This document shows positions 9,740 to 18,385 of a DNA stretch of 35,860 bases, piece by piece. Where the stretch lies: positions 1-35,860 of the forward strand of contig JACPNP010000033.1 in assembly GCA_016185365.1 (NCBI GenBank). Reading direction: 5' to 3'. Position numbers and translations under genes: made by a program. Each line of letters starts with the position of its first letter. Within the stretch, counting starts at the first letter, position 1. Source of the DNA: Terriglobales bacterium. GTDB taxonomy: Bacteria; Acidobacteriota; Terriglobia; Terriglobales; Acidobacteriaceae. The notes under the pieces are model-generated. The model was not told the origin of the DNA. It saw only the letters and a program-made list of their open reading frames with translations, and ran no database searches.

Positions 9740-10680
9740 TGGCCCACTTGCGCATCGGGTCACGCGGCTCTCAACTCGCCCTCTGGCAGTCGAATCACAT
9801 TGCCACGCTGCTGCGCGGGCAAGGCCACACTGTCGCCCTTGAGATCATCAAGACCACGGGTGACAAGATCACTGACGTGCCTTTGGCCAAGATCGGCGCC
9901 AAGGGGTTGTTCACCAGTGAGATCGAAGAGGCCTTGGCCGCGAATCAGGTGGATCTCGCCATCCACAGCCTGAAAGACCTTCCCACCGAACTGCCTCCCG
10001 GCTTCGAGCTCGCCGCAGTCCCGGCGCGGGAAGACCCCCGCGATGCCTTTGTCTCGACGAAGTATCCCTCCCTCAGGGATTTGCCCAAGGGCGCGCGCGT
10101 CGGCACCAGCAGCCTCCGGCGCCAGGCGCAATTGCGGGCGCTTCGACAGGATCTGGAGCTGCACGCGCTTCGCGGCAACGTGGACACCCGTCTGCGCAAA
10201 CTCGTCTCCGGTGAGTATGACGCCGTCATTCTGGCCCATGCGGGACTGAAACGCCTTGGGCGGATCGAATACGTTCGCCAAGTCTTGGATCCGGGCGAGA
10301 TGTGTCCCGCCGCCGGACAGGGTGCGCTTGGCATCGAGATCCGTGAAGGGGACACGGGTGTCAGACAGGCGCTTGCATTTCTCGACCACCCCGGCGCGCG
10401 TGCCGCCGTTTCCTGCGAGCGGGCCACTTTGAATGCGTTGGGAGGCGGGTGCCAGGTGCCCATCGGCGTTCATGCCCAGGTCGCTGGACGTGTTGTCCGG
10501 GTGGAAGGTGTCGTCGCTACGCCGGATGGCGCTCGTGTGATCCGCCTCTCCCTGGAGGGCGATGCGGCCCAGCCGGTACATGTGGGTGAGGAGCTGGGCA
10601 GGGAATTGCTCGCCGCCGGCGCCGGCGATATCTTGAAGGAAGTCTACGGCGCGAATGCGGCGTTTCCCGAACAGCCATGA
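9739..10680 (+). CDS. hemC: Porphobilinogen deaminase (hydroxymethylbilane synthase)
   Basis: A 313-residue cytoplasmic enzyme that joins four porphobilinogens into hydroxymethylbilane. It shows [13 protein letters not shown] at the N-terminus, the conserved [12 protein letters not shown] with the catalytic Asp, the arginine-rich substrate-binding stretch [11 protein letters not shown] (122-132), and the dipyrromethane-cofactor Cys238 in [10 protein letters not shown]. Length is normal. It overlaps hemA by one base and hemD by four (ATGA). Confidence 0.97.
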   Translation: MAHLRIGSRGSQLALWQSNHIATLLRGQGHTVALEIIKTTGDKITDVPLAKIGAKGLFTSEIEEALAANQVDLAIHSLKDLPTELPPGFELAAVPAREDPRDAFVSTKYPSLRDLPKGARVGTSSLRRQAQLRALRQDLELHALRGNVDTRLRKLVSGEYDAVILAHAGLKRLGRIEYVRQVLDPGEMCPAAGQGALGIEIREGDTGVRQALAFLDHPGARAAVSCERATLNALGGGCQVPIGVHAQVAGRVVRVEGVVATPDGARVIRLSLEGDAAQPVHVGEELGRELLAAGAGDILKEVYGANAAFPEQP

Positions 10681-11444
10681 ACCTTTCCGGCAAACGCGTC
10701 CTCGTCACCCGTGCGCGCAATCAGGCAGCGGCCCTCGCCCGTCTGCTGGAAGCCCAGGGCGCTGAGGTCATCCTTGTCCCAACCATCGAGATCGTGCCCC
10801 CGCAGTCCTACCAGCCACTCGACAAGGCGTTACACAAGATCCAATCGTATGACTGGCTGATCCTCACCAGCGTCAATGGTGTGCAAGCCTTGAAGAAGCG
10901 TATGGACAAGCTTGATGTGGATTCCGGCATGCTGCGCCGGCTAAAGGTAGTGGCGATAGGTCCGGCTACACGCGATGCCTTGGAGGCGCTCGGTGTCAGG
11001 GTCGACGTGATGCCGGACGAGTACAAGGCGGAGTCGGTGGTAAGTGCCCTGGAAGGACGCGTATCCGGAAAGACGGTATTGCTGGTCCGGGCCAAGGTCG
11101 CCCGCGACGTCATTCCGCAGCGGCTGCGGGAGGCAGGCGCGACAGTGGACGTCGCCGAAGCCTATGAGACGGTCCTCCCATCCACTTCGCGCCGACGATT
11201 GGCGGAAGCGCTGAACGGCCGTAACCGGCCCCACATCATAACCTTCACCAGTTCGTCTACGGCGCGAAACTTTGTGTCCTTACTGCCCCAGGGGCAAAGC
11301 CCTAAAGTATTACTTGAAGGTGTTCGGTTGGCGTCGATCGGTCCGGTGACCTCCGCGACCCTTCGCGAAGTCGGACTTTGGGTGGACATGGAGGCAAAGG
11401 AATTCACCATGCCGGGATTGGTCGGGGCCATCCTCGCCCAATAA
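10677..11444 (+). CDS. hemD: Uroporphyrinogen-III synthase
   Basis: A 255-residue protein with the two-lobe HemD layout: an N-terminal [34 protein letters not shown], a middle [18 protein letters not shown], and a C-terminal [16 protein letters not shown] and [17 protein letters not shown]. It closes hydroxymethylbilane into uroporphyrinogen III. HemD is poorly conserved in general, but the position after hemC and these motifs make the call firm. It is the last gene of the heme run and is followed by a strong hairpin. Confidence 0.93.
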   Translation: MNLSGKRVLVTRARNQAAALARLLEAQGAEVILVPTIEIVPPQSYQPLDKALHKIQSYDWLILTSVNGVQALKKRMDKLDVDSGMLRRLKVVAIGPATRDALEALGVRVDVMPDEYKAESVVSALEGRVSGKTVLLVRAKVARDVIPQRLREAGATVDVAEAYETVLPSTSRRRLAEALNGRNRPHIITFTSSSTARNFVSLLPQGQSPKVLLEGVRLASIGPVTSATLREVGLWVDMEAKEFTMPGLVGAILAQ

Positions 11445-11445
11445 G

Positions 11446-11470
11446 AAGAGCCGCCCGCAGGCGGCCCGAC
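11446..11470. terminator. Hairpin between convergent hemD and ino1
   Basis: GCCGCC (11450-11455) pairs with GGCGGC (11460-11465) around a CGCA loop, two bases after the hemD stop. Flanking AAGAG and CTCTTA can extend the pairing, and CTTACTTT follows on the plus strand. Its place between two convergent genes suggests a bidirectional terminator. Confidence 0.6.
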
Positions 11471-11492
11471 TGCTCTTACTTTAGATCTGATT

Positions 11493-12845
11493 CTAGTCGT
11501 AATACTCCAGCCCCAAATGCGTGATCAGTTCCTCGCCTTTCAGATGCCGCAGGGTGTTTTTCAGCTTCATGGTCTGGATGAACAGGTCGTGCTCCGGGTA
11601 GAGTCCCGGCGCCGTCATCGGCGACTTGAAATAGAGGCTCAGCCACTCCTGCACGCCGAGACCGCTCAATTCCTGGCTGCGCTTGGCTAGGTCCATGAAC
11701 AGCACTAGGTCGAGCACGATGGGCGCCGCCAGGATCGAATCCCGGCAGAGGAAGTTCAACTTGATCTGCATCGGATAACCCAGCCAGCCGAAGATGTCAA
11801 TGTTGTCCCAGCTCTCTTTGTTATCGGCCCGCGGCGGATAATAGTTGATCCGCACCTTGTGATAGAACTTCGAGTAAAGCTGCGGATATAGGTCCGGTTG
11901 CAGGATGTACTCCAGCACGCTCAGCTTCGACTCTTCCTTCGTCTTAAATGACTCGGGATCGTCCAGCACCTCGCCATCACGGTTGCCCAGGATGTTGGTC
12001 GAGAACCAGCCGTCCAGCCCCAGCATACGCGCCTTCAGTCCAGGGGCGATCACCGTCTTCATCAACGTTTGTCCGCTCTTGAAGTCCTTGCCGCAGATCG
12101 GAGCGTGATTGCGCCGGCTCAACTCATGCATCACCGGCAGGTCCACCGTCAGGTTCGGCGCGCCATTCGCGAACGGGACGCCTTCCATCAACGCCGCGTA
12201 CGCATAGATCATCGAAGGCGCGATCTGCTCGTCGTTCTTCAGTAGGCCCTTTTCGAACGACTTCACCGAGGCATGCACGCCCGACTGCTTCAGGAATATC
12301 TCCGTGGAACCGCACCAGATCATCACCTGGCGCGCGGTCTTGGATGTCTTCTGAAAGTCGCGGATGTCCTCGCGCAGCTGCTCCGCGAGGTCCATCTTGG
12401 TCTTGCCCTTCTTCACATGCTTGCCGTCCAGCTTCTTCACATAGTGACGGTCGAACACCGCAGGCCGGGGTTTCACCGATTGCAGGAACGGCTTGATCTG
12501 GTCGAGGAGCGAAGTCTCCAGCACGCCGGCGTTCTTCGCCGCGGCGTACATGTCGTCTTCGAAGATGTCCCACCCGGTAAAGACCATGTCATTCAAACCG
12601 GCCAGGGGGACGAACTTTTTGATCTTGGGCGAGCGCCCATCCGTGCGTTTGCCCAGGCGGATGGTGCCCATCTGGGTGAGCGAGCCGATCGGCAGCGAGA
12701 TGCCCTTGCGCACCGCTTCCACGCCGGCCACGAAGGTGGTGGCCACCGCGCCCATGCCCGGCATCATCACGCCCAGCTTGCCTTTGGCCGGCGCGATCGC
12801 GCCCGGCTTTGCGGAACTCTTCGATTCGGATTTCTTGTTTGCCAT
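11493..12845 (-). CDS. ino1: Inositol-3-phosphate synthase (myo-inositol-1-phosphate synthase)
   Basis: A 450-residue cytoplasmic NAD-dependent isomerase converting glucose-6-phosphate to inositol-3-phosphate. The Rossmann-type GMGAVATTF follows a Lys/Ser-rich N-terminal tail. Internal blocks include FANGAPNLTVDLP, CGKDFKSGQTLMKT, NILGNRDGEVLDDPESFKTKEESK, and the C-terminal DSILAAPIVLDLVLF, all typical of this family. I start it at the ATG at 12845 (M-A-N-K-K); an in-frame ATG at 12902 would add 19 residues. In bacteria the product feeds inositol lipids or inositol-based solutes. No neighbour here points to one. Confidence 0.93.
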   Translation of the reverse strand: MANKKSESKSSAKPGAIAPAKGKLGVMMPGMGAVATTFVAGVEAVRKGISLPIGSLTQMGTIRLGKRTDGRSPKIKKFVPLAGLNDMVFTGWDIFEDDMYAAAKNAGVLETSLLDQIKPFLQSVKPRPAVFDRHYVKKLDGKHVKKGKTKMDLAEQLREDIRDFQKTSKTARQVMIWCGSTEIFLKQSGVHASVKSFEKGLLKNDEQIAPSMIYAYAALMEGVPFANGAPNLTVDLPVMHELSRRNHAPICGKDFKSGQTLMKTVIAPGLKARMLGLDGWFSTNILGNRDGEVLDDPESFKTKEESKLSVLEYILQPDLYPQLYSKFYHKVRINYYPPRADNKESWDNIDIFGWLGYPMQIKLNFLCRDSILAAPIVLDLVLFMDLAKRSQELSGLGVQEWLSLYFKSPMTAPGLYPEHDLFIQTMKLKNTLRHLKGEELITHLGLEYYD

Positions 12846-12980
12846 TAGGAGTGTGTAGACCTGCTTCCTGAGAGGATTCAGTGATAGGAAAGAACTTTCC
12901 ATAGTATCAGCCGCGGAAGGTGAACGCTAGCGCTGTGCGCTGTTGTAGGATGTCTTCGCGACCTCACGATCGACGCACCG

Positions 12981-13835
12981 ATGACAGAGACCAGGAAGAT
13001 CGCCATCATCACCGGAACCTCCAGCGGCATCGGCCTGCTCACCGCGGTGGAGATGGCCGGCGCCGGCTATCACGTCATTGCCACCATGCGTGATCCCGCG
13101 AAAAAAGACCGGTTGATGGCGGCCGCGGAAAAGGCAGGCATCTCCCAAAACATCGAGGTGCGCGCGCTGGATGTCACCCGCTTCGAGGAGCTTCCGTCGA
13201 TCGTGGAGGGGATCGCCCGCGATCACGGCCGCATCGACGTGTTGGTCAATAACGCCGGATACGCGCTGGCCGGCTTTGCCGAAGACATCCTGCTCGAAGA
13301 ACTCAAGGCCCAGCTCGACACAAACTTCTTCGGCCAGGTGGCCGTGACCAAGGCCGTCTTGCCGGTGATGCGTCGGCAAGGCAGCGGCCACATCATCATG
13401 GTCTCCTCTATCAGCGGGCTGGTCTCGTTCCCCATCACCAGCAGCTACTCTTCGTCGAAATTCGCTCTGGAGGCCTGGAGCGAATCGCTGCGCATCGAGT
13501 TGCACTCGCTGGGCATTCGCGTGGTGCTGATCGAACCCGGCGCCTTTGATACCGACATTTGGGAGACGAATGTCCGCCTCGGCAAGCGCGCCATGTCTCC
13601 CGAGAGCTCCTACTTTGAGCGCGCCCGCCGCTACACTGAGCGCGTCAAGCAGGAACGCGGACGCCGCGCCGACCCTCGCCGGGTCGCACAACTCATCGTC
13701 CGCGTGGCCGGCATGGCTAATCCGAACTTGCGCTACCGCATCGGCAGCGACGCTGCGTTCTTATACTGGATGAGGCGACTGGTCCCATGGCGGAGATATG
13801 AGCGCATGATCGCGAAGGGAACACAGATCGATTAG
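12981..13835 (+). CDS. Classical short-chain dehydrogenase/reductase (SDR)
   Basis: A 284-residue NAD(P)-dependent oxidoreductase. The cofactor-binding TGTSSGIG is at 11-18, NNAG at 90-93, a Ser at 142-143 (VSSISG), and the catalytic Y-x3-K at Tyr156 and Lys160. VVLIEPGAFDTDIWE follows, as in members acting on lipid or steroid-like substrates. The substrate is unknown. TAGGAT lies 28 nt before the ATG. Its end overlaps the convergent downstream gene by 4 bp. Confidence 0.9.
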   Translation: MTETRKIAIITGTSSGIGLLTAVEMAGAGYHVIATMRDPAKKDRLMAAAEKAGISQNIEVRALDVTRFEELPSIVEGIARDHGRIDVLVNNAGYALAGFAEDILLEELKAQLDTNFFGQVAVTKAVLPVMRRQGSGHIIMVSSISGLVSFPITSSYSSSKFALEAWSESLRIELHSLGIRVVLIEPGAFDTDIWETNVRLGKRAMSPESSYFERARRYTERVKQERGRRADPRRVAQLIVRVAGMANPNLRYRIGSDAAFLYWMRRLVPWRRYERMIAKGTQID

Positions 13836-14881
13836 GGTAGCTTAGCTTTGGCAATCGCAAAGTTACCGCGCTCTGGTTTTAGAAAGACTAATTCGCCATT
13901 TTGTACACAGCTAAGTATGCCGGCACGAGGCGGGGGCACCAACACATACAGTGTTTCACCTGTATCACGGGAGTAGACGCCGTATCTCATCCTGAACTCC
14001 CGCGGGTTCTTATCCTTCAGCGACGTGGAAGGAGATTGAAAGGCGACGATGATTCGGGCTTCATCGAGAAAGAAATCGACGGCCTCTGCATCCTGAAAGG
14101 GTGGCTGAAGTTTGAAAACCTTGAGCCGCTTTCCGGACAGCTCGAACATTTCGATGACCAGTTCCCTAGCAGGACGAAAAAGATAGAATGTTCCATCTCC
14201 AGCCAGCCGCACCTCGGCCTGGGGAAGCCTACGAGGATCGGTCGCAGAATCAGGCTTGTAAGACGCTGGTAGAAGCGGCCGTTTCTGGACAGCTTCCTTT
14301 GAGAAAACACCAAGGAATGCTCTTTCATCCCCTCGAGCTAGACCCGGCTCCCACAGCCCTCCAAGCAAGAAGTCTTCCCCAGGCAACACCGCGAATGTGG
14401 TCGGAATGAAATTGAATTCGAAGCTCGACTTCCAGATCAATTCGCCCTCATTACTCATAGCGACGAGGTGATTGGCAATGTGCGTCCCGGCCGGGTCACG
14501 TGTAGCTATGATCGCAAATATAAGTCCGCCTTCATCTATCGTAAAACTAAGAATTTCTTGATCTCGGTCTACGTCCGGCAGAACGCGCAATTTGTAATCC
14601 GATACCGCTCCACGAGTCGTTATCTTTGAGATTGGGGAGGAATTGGGCGATTGGAGACCATCTTGGTAGCTCGGACTCGGCAGTCCTCTGACATAGATTG
14701 CACCTGACCGATCGCACTGAATCGGCCCAAATATTCCCCCTATGGCCCGGTTGGTTCGGGTGGTTTCGCCTTGAAATTGGATTGGTATTTCACGCGGAAC
14801 GGCCCCATCGACTTGACTCTGGACTGCAGGAATGGCCGTCGCAAGTAGGAGCATCCAGAAGCTACAGATCCGAATCTTCAT
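13832..14881 (-). CDS. Secreted protein of unknown function, probably beta-propeller-like
   Basis: A 349-residue protein with a signal peptide (hydrophobic 9-20, probable cleavage near V-Q-S-Q). I do not recognise the family. The mature part is rich in beta-strand-like segments with recurring patterns such as DRSGAIYVRG, DEGGLIFAIIA, NEGELIWKS, GDGTFYLF and QNGELVFLK, spaced as in blades of an NHL- or WD-type propeller. The gene is visibly more A+T-rich and uses more A/T-ending codons than its neighbours, as does the next gene upstream (10-bp gap). This suggests a recently acquired pair or a fast-evolving lineage-specific locus. Confidence 0.7.
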   Translation of the reverse strand: MKIRICSFWMLLLATAIPAVQSQVDGAVPREIPIQFQGETTRTNRAIGGIFGPIQCDRSGAIYVRGLPSPSYQDGLQSPNSSPISKITTRGAVSDYKLRVLPDVDRDQEILSFTIDEGGLIFAIIATRDPAGTHIANHLVAMSNEGELIWKSSFEFNFIPTTFAVLPGEDFLLGGLWEPGLARGDERAFLGVFSKEAVQKRPLLPASYKPDSATDPRRLPQAEVRLAGDGTFYLFRPARELVIEMFELSGKRLKVFKLQPPFQDAEAVDFFLDEARIIVAFQSPSTSLKDKNPREFRMRYGVYSRDTGETLYVLVPPPRAGILSCVQNGELVFLKPERGNFAIAKAKLP

Positions 14882-14890
14882 TCGCCACTC

Positions 14891-15244
14891 TCACTTGGCG
14901 TTGGCTTCTCCTTCGAGTCCCATCCGCCAGTTCGTATCAACACGATGACATGGAAATTGTTCCCGCAATCTGGGAAGTAAGCTTTTGTGAACAGCAATTT
15001 GCGTTTCCGATGCGGCAAGACGCGCTGTTCGAAGTACATAGCCCCCACAGGGGCAACTGACCTGTTCACCTTGGTACTTATAACATTCGGTGCCCTGCGG
15101 AGAATTATTGAAAGCGATGGTTGATACCGTGCAACCGTTCGGGCAACGCTTCCACAGAGTGTAGGTGGACTGGCACTGTGATGCATTCGCGCCGATGGAA
15201 GTTATGACTACTATCGCCAATACAACAAACAGTCTCATGTTCAC
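14891..15244 (-). CDS. Small secreted cysteine-rich protein of unknown function
   Basis: About 117 residues. I choose the GTG at 15244 because AAGGAG lies 7 nt before it; an ATG two codons later (15238) is the alternative. A strongly hydrophobic signal peptide (RLFVVLAIVVITSIGANA) is followed by a short mature region with seven cysteines, including C-P-N-G-C and C-P-C-G-G, which suggests disulfide bonds in the periplasm or outside the cell. No family is recognised. The composition is A+T-rich like the following gene, with which it probably forms a two-gene transcript. Confidence 0.6.
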   Translation of the reverse strand: MNMRLFVVLAIVVITSIGANASQCQSTYTLWKRCPNGCTVSTIAFNNSPQGTECYKYQGEQVSCPCGGYVLRTARLAASETQIAVHKSLLPRLREQFPCHRVDTNWRMGLEGEANAK

Positions 15245-15315
15245 ATGCCAACTCCTTGTCAAAATAATACCGCTATATTTTCGGGGGCTAGCATCGATTA
15301 CATCAATTGCCGAGT

Positions 15316-15336
15316 ACATTCCCGAAATGGGAATGT
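15316..15336. promoter_or_regulatory. Perfect 8-bp dyad between dedA-like gene and the small secreted protein gene
   Basis: ACATTCCC and GGGAATGT flank a 5-nt GAAAT spacer. The dyad lies 17-37 bp beyond the stop of the DedA gene and about 75 bp before the start of the secreted protein gene, both on the minus strand. It may be a terminator without a T tract or an operator; the sequence does not decide. Confidence 0.4.
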
Positions 15337-15352
15337 TGCTCCGCACCCTATT

Positions 15353-15964
15353 TCATCTATTTTTCAAGTGCGTCCTAACAAACCAAACCACAGCGATGAC
15401 CAGCAGAACCACTATCACTTCCTTGAACCGCAGGAAGTACGGTTTAATGTCCATCCAGTGATCGCCCATTTTCATTCCTATGTAGGCCAAGCCGAAGCAC
15501 CATGGCCAGGATCCCACAAAGGTGTAGATGTGGAACGGGATGCGCTTCATCCGCGAGATACCCGCCGGTAGAGCGATGAAGGTCCGGATCACCGGCAGCA
15601 GCCGACCGACAAACACCGCCGCACCCCCATAGCGCAGGAAAAACCGGTCGGCGAGTTCCAGATCGTGTTTCGACATCAGGACGTACTTCCCGTACTTCTC
15701 CACCAGGGGCCGGCCGCCGTAGTATCCGATCTCATACGCCAGCACCGATCCCAGGTTGCACCCGAGTGCCCCCGCCGTTGCCGCCCAGTAAAGATTGAAG
15801 TGCCCGGTCGAGACCAGATAGCCGGCGAAGGGCATGATCAGTTCGCTCGGCAGCGGGATGCAGGCCGACTCGATGGCCATCAGCAGGACGATCCCGGCGT
15901 AACCGGCCCCGCCAATGACCCAGGCAATGAATTGAAAGGCTAATGCAAAGAATTTCTCGATCAT
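15353..15964 (-). CDS. DedA family (VTT/SNARE-associated) membrane protein
   Basis: A 203-residue inner-membrane protein with about five hydrophobic segments. It has the DedA signature: ESACIPLPSELIMPFAGYL near residues 29-47, GAALGCNLGSVLAYEIGYYGGRPLVEKYGKY-like residues mid-protein, and FFLRYGGAAVFVGRLLPVIRTFIALPAGISRM with the conserved acid and arginines. Members act in lipid carrier flipping (undecaprenyl phosphate or phosphatidylethanolamine) and proton-dependent membrane homeostasis; which applies here is unknown. Length is normal. Confidence 0.92.
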   Translation of the reverse strand: MIEKFFALAFQFIAWVIGGAGYAGIVLLMAIESACIPLPSELIMPFAGYLVSTGHFNLYWAATAGALGCNLGSVLAYEIGYYGGRPLVEKYGKYVLMSKHDLELADRFFLRYGGAAVFVGRLLPVIRTFIALPAGISRMKRIPFHIYTFVGSWPWCFGLAYIGMKMGDHWMDIKPYFLRFKEVIVVLLVIAVVWFVRTHLKNR

Positions 15965-15991
15965 CGTGGTCGGAAAGTGAAGGGCGGTTCG

Positions 15992-16219
15992 TTAGAAATC
16001 GGTCGCATCCTGGGTATAGGTGTAGCCGGGCAGGGTGGCGCTATCGTCCTGCTTTTGCACTTTCACTCGAGTAGTACCGGCGTCGGCCGCATTGGAACTG
16101 GCCTCCCGCAACATGGCGAATTGGGTGAAGAGTTCGCTATAGAGTTTGGTGACCAGGTAGTTCTTCCCGTTGGCGTCATTGCGCCAGACCTGGCCCAGCT
16201 GGATGGATTTGACTGGCAT
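15992..16219 (-). CDS. Small conserved-looking protein of unknown function
   Basis: A 75-residue soluble protein with no signal peptide or membrane segment: MPVKSIQLGQVWRNDANGK at the start, a helical KLYSELFTQFAMLREAS centre, and an acidic C-terminus. TAAGCT lies 9 nt before the ATG without a Shine-Dalgarno sequence. It sits 27 bp upstream of the DedA gene on the same strand and may be cotranscribed. It is called on its normal codon use, the gap it fills and the plausible start; no family is recognised. Confidence 0.6.
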   Translation of the reverse strand: MPVKSIQLGQVWRNDANGKNYLVTKLYSELFTQFAMLREASSNAADAGTTRVKVQKQDDSATLPGYTYTQDATDF

Positions 16220-16309
16220 GGTGCCGTTAGCTTATCAGCATCGAATGGTAGCCTGCCACCTTGATGTATCCTCTCGATACTGCGCAGTGATTTCCCCGGA
16301 GTTTTCTAC

Positions 16310-17032
16310 GTGCCTACTAAAAAGAAAGTCGCCAAGGCCGGGTCAAAAGCGAAGTACGATCCACTCTCCTCGCAACGCATCCGCGAACTGCTCAAACGCC
16401 TTGACAAGACCTACCCCGCGGCCAAGTGCGCCCTTACTCATCGCAACGCCTGGGAGTTGTTGGTGGCCACCATCCTGTCCGCCCAGTGCACGGATGTTCG
16501 CGTGAACATGGTCACGCCCGGCTTGTTTGCCAAGTATCCGACACCGCAGGACCTCGCCCGACTCAAACCCGAACAGATTGAACCGGAGATCAATAGCACA
16601 GGCTTTTTCCGCAACAAGGCCAAATCCATCGTCGGCGCCGCGCAAAAAGTCGTCGAGCAGTTTGGCGGGGAGGTCCCTCAGGATATGGACAAACTCCTTG
16701 CCCTTCCCGGAGTGGCGCGCAAGACCGCCAATGTCGTGCTTGGCTCCTGGTTCGGGATCGCCTCCGGCGTCGTCGTCGATACCCATGTGCACCGCATCTC
16801 CCGCCGTCTGGAACTGACCCGGGAGGACGAACCCAGGAAGATCGAGCTGGACCTGATGAAAGTCGTCCCCAAGCACCATTGGATCGATTTCTCCCACCAG
16901 ATCATCTGGCACGGGCGCAAGATCTGCGTCGCCCGCAAACCTAGGTGCGCCGAATGTCCGCTCGAGTCCCAATGCCATGCCGCCGATAAGACCTGGTCCA
17001 CGGTTGATGTCCACAAGTCCGCCAAACCATAA
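16310..17032 (+). CDS. nth: Endonuclease III (DNA glycosylase/AP lyase)
   Basis: A 240-residue base-excision repair enzyme that removes oxidised pyrimidines and nicks the abasic site. The helix-hairpin-helix LPGVARKTANVV carries the catalytic Lys138, the catalytic Asp157 is in VVVDTHVHR, and the [4Fe-4S] ligands are Cys206, Cys213, Cys216 and Cys222 (C-x6-C-x2-C-x5-C). A lysine-rich N-terminal extension of about 20 residues precedes the core. The start is a GTG at 16310, preceded by a weak CGGAG. Confidence 0.96.
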   Translation: MPTKKKVAKAGSKAKYDPLSSQRIRELLKRLDKTYPAAKCALTHRNAWELLVATILSAQCTDVRVNMVTPGLFAKYPTPQDLARLKPEQIEPEINSTGFFRNKAKSIVGAAQKVVEQFGGEVPQDMDKLLALPGVARKTANVVLGSWFGIASGVVVDTHVHRISRRLELTREDEPRKIELDLMKVVPKHHWIDFSHQIIWHGRKICVARKPRCAECPLESQCHAADKTWSTVDVHKSAKP

Positions 17033-17033
17033 G

Positions 17034-17085
17034 TTCGGCTTGTCCCATACTACTGCGAACCCCGCGTACTGCGGCTGGAGCCGAA
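17034..17085 (+). other. Nested hairpin after nth
   Basis: TTCGGCT (17034-17040) pairs with AGCCGAA (17079-17085), and inside it CCGC (17062-17065) pairs with GCGG (17071-17074). It begins one base after the nth stop. There is no T tract, so it may be a Rho-protected 3' end rather than an intrinsic terminator. Confidence 0.35.
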
Positions 17086-17179
17086 AATCGCATCAACCAT
17101 TCCCGGAAGCAGGGCATCTGATTGCTTAAGACTGGGCCCGGCGTGCGTCCGACGGCCGGTGGGACGCTCCTACCGGCGG

Positions 17180-17185
17180 TATAAT
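17180..17185 (+). promoter_or_regulatory. Perfect -10 box for the M48 protease gene
   Basis: TATAAT is followed 19 nt later by the chosen ATG (17205), with AGAGGTGG as the ribosome-binding site between them. No convincing -35 box is seen. The hexamer overlaps an upstream in-frame ATG (17184), which therefore cannot be the start. Confidence 0.6.
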
Positions 17186-17204
17186 GCGGGCTAGAGGTGG
17201 TGCA

Positions 17205-18341
17205 ATGATCCGTTCCTTATTCTCTCGTCTTGCCATGCTTTCTTTCTGCCTCGCTTTGCTGGTTCCTGTGTCCTTTGCGCAGGTATCCACCGACAAGGCG
17301 GCCGGCACGCCTCCGGCTCCGGTCGCCACCCGGCAGACTGCGCAGCCGGCCGCACAAGCGCCATCCACGACCGAAGCGACAACGGATGCTGAGCCTCAAG
17401 AGCAGAAAGACGAGAAGAAAGCCGAAGCCAAGAAGGGCGCCAAGAATGACGTTGATGCCATCGGCAACCGGGACGTGGGCAAGCGCGGGATGGGCAACTG
17501 GTATTCGCTGGAGACCGACATCCGTGAGGGCAAGAGATACGCCCAGATGATCGAGCAGAGCGCCCGCTTGGTCCAGGACCCGGTCGTGAACGAATACGTC
17601 AACCGCATTGGCCAGAATCTGGTGCGAAACTCAGATGCCAAGATCCCATTCACCATCAAAGTCATTGACTCCGATGAGATCAACGCCTTCGCTCTACCGG
17701 GCGGCTTCTTCTACGTGAATTCCGGCCTGATCATGGCGGCGGACGAAGAGGCGGAACTGGCCGGCGTGATGGCCCATGAGATCGCCCATGTGACCGCTCG
17801 TCACTGGGCCCGCCAGAACACCCGCGGCCAGTGGGCCAACCTGGCCACTATCCCCCTGATCTTTATGGGCGGCGGCCTGGGATACGGCCTGCGCAGCGCG
17901 GCCAGCCTGGCCTTGCCCTTGACGTTCCTATCGTTCAGCCGCGGATACGAATCCGAAGCTGATTTCTATGGCATGCAATACATGTATGCCACTGGATACG
18001 ACCCCCAGGCGTCGATCTCCTTCTTTGAAAAGATCCAGGTGAAAGAGAAGAAGAAGCCCGGCTCGCTGGCCAAAGCATTCAGCACGCATCCTCAGACGCC
18101 GGACCGCGTGGCCAAATTGCAGCAGGAAATGGCAACGGTCCTGCCCGGCAAGGACCAGTATCTGGTCTCCACCTCGGAGTTTGACGATGTGAAGGTCCGG
18201 CTTGCCGCAGTCCAAAACCGCCGCAAGCTGCAGGAGGACAAGGACCCGACCAAGCCCACGTTGCGCCGTGCCGGCCAGACCGACAAGGACAAAGACGGAA
18301 AGACAGACGACGATCGGCCCACACTCAAGCGGCGCAATTAA
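17205..18341 (+). CDS. Secreted M48 family zinc metalloprotease, BepA-like
   Basis: A 378-residue protein with a signal peptide (cleavage near F-A-Q). A low-complexity Ala/Pro/Lys/Glu-rich linker of about 70 residues follows, then the M48 protease domain. The zinc motif H-E-I-A-H is at 191-195, and the third ligand is in the later YESEADFYGMQYM segment. NAFALPGGFFYVNSGLI and STHPQTPDRV are typical of the BepA/YfgC and LoiP group, which degrade or help fold outer-membrane proteins. The tail is rich in Lys, Asp and Arg. The start at 17205 is set by the RBS and the -10 box upstream. Confidence 0.93.
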   Translation: MIRSLFSRLAMLSFCLALLVPVSFAQVSTDKAAGTPPAPVATRQTAQPAAQAPSTTEATTDAEPQEQKDEKKAEAKKGAKNDVDAIGNRDVGKRGMGNWYSLETDIREGKRYAQMIEQSARLVQDPVVNEYVNRIGQNLVRNSDAKIPFTIKVIDSDEINAFALPGGFFYVNSGLIMAADEEAELAGVMAHEIAHVTARHWARQNTRGQWANLATIPLIFMGGGLGYGLRSAASLALPLTFLSFSRGYESEADFYGMQYMYATGYDPQASISFFEKIQVKEKKKPGSLAKAFSTHPQTPDRVAKLQQEMATVLPGKDQYLVSTSEFDDVKVRLAAVQNRRKLQEDKDPTKPTLRRAGQTDKDKDGKTDDDRPTLKRRN

Positions 18342-18361
18342 TGTTCAAATTGGAATGAGTA

Positions 18362-18385
18362 AAGGGGCGCTGCTCAGCGCCCCTT
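18362..18385. terminator. Bidirectional terminator between the M48 gene and hpt
   Basis: AAGGGGCGCT (18362-18371) pairs perfectly with AGCGCCCCTT (18376-18385) around a 4-nt loop. It lies between convergent genes and touches the hpt stop codon. On the minus strand the stem runs into TTTAC. Confidence 0.75.

Noticed and set aside
12846..12902. Longer N-terminus for ino1
   Set aside because: The extra 19 residues look like untranslated leader, and the family normally starts near the Lys-rich segment. Kept only as an alternative.
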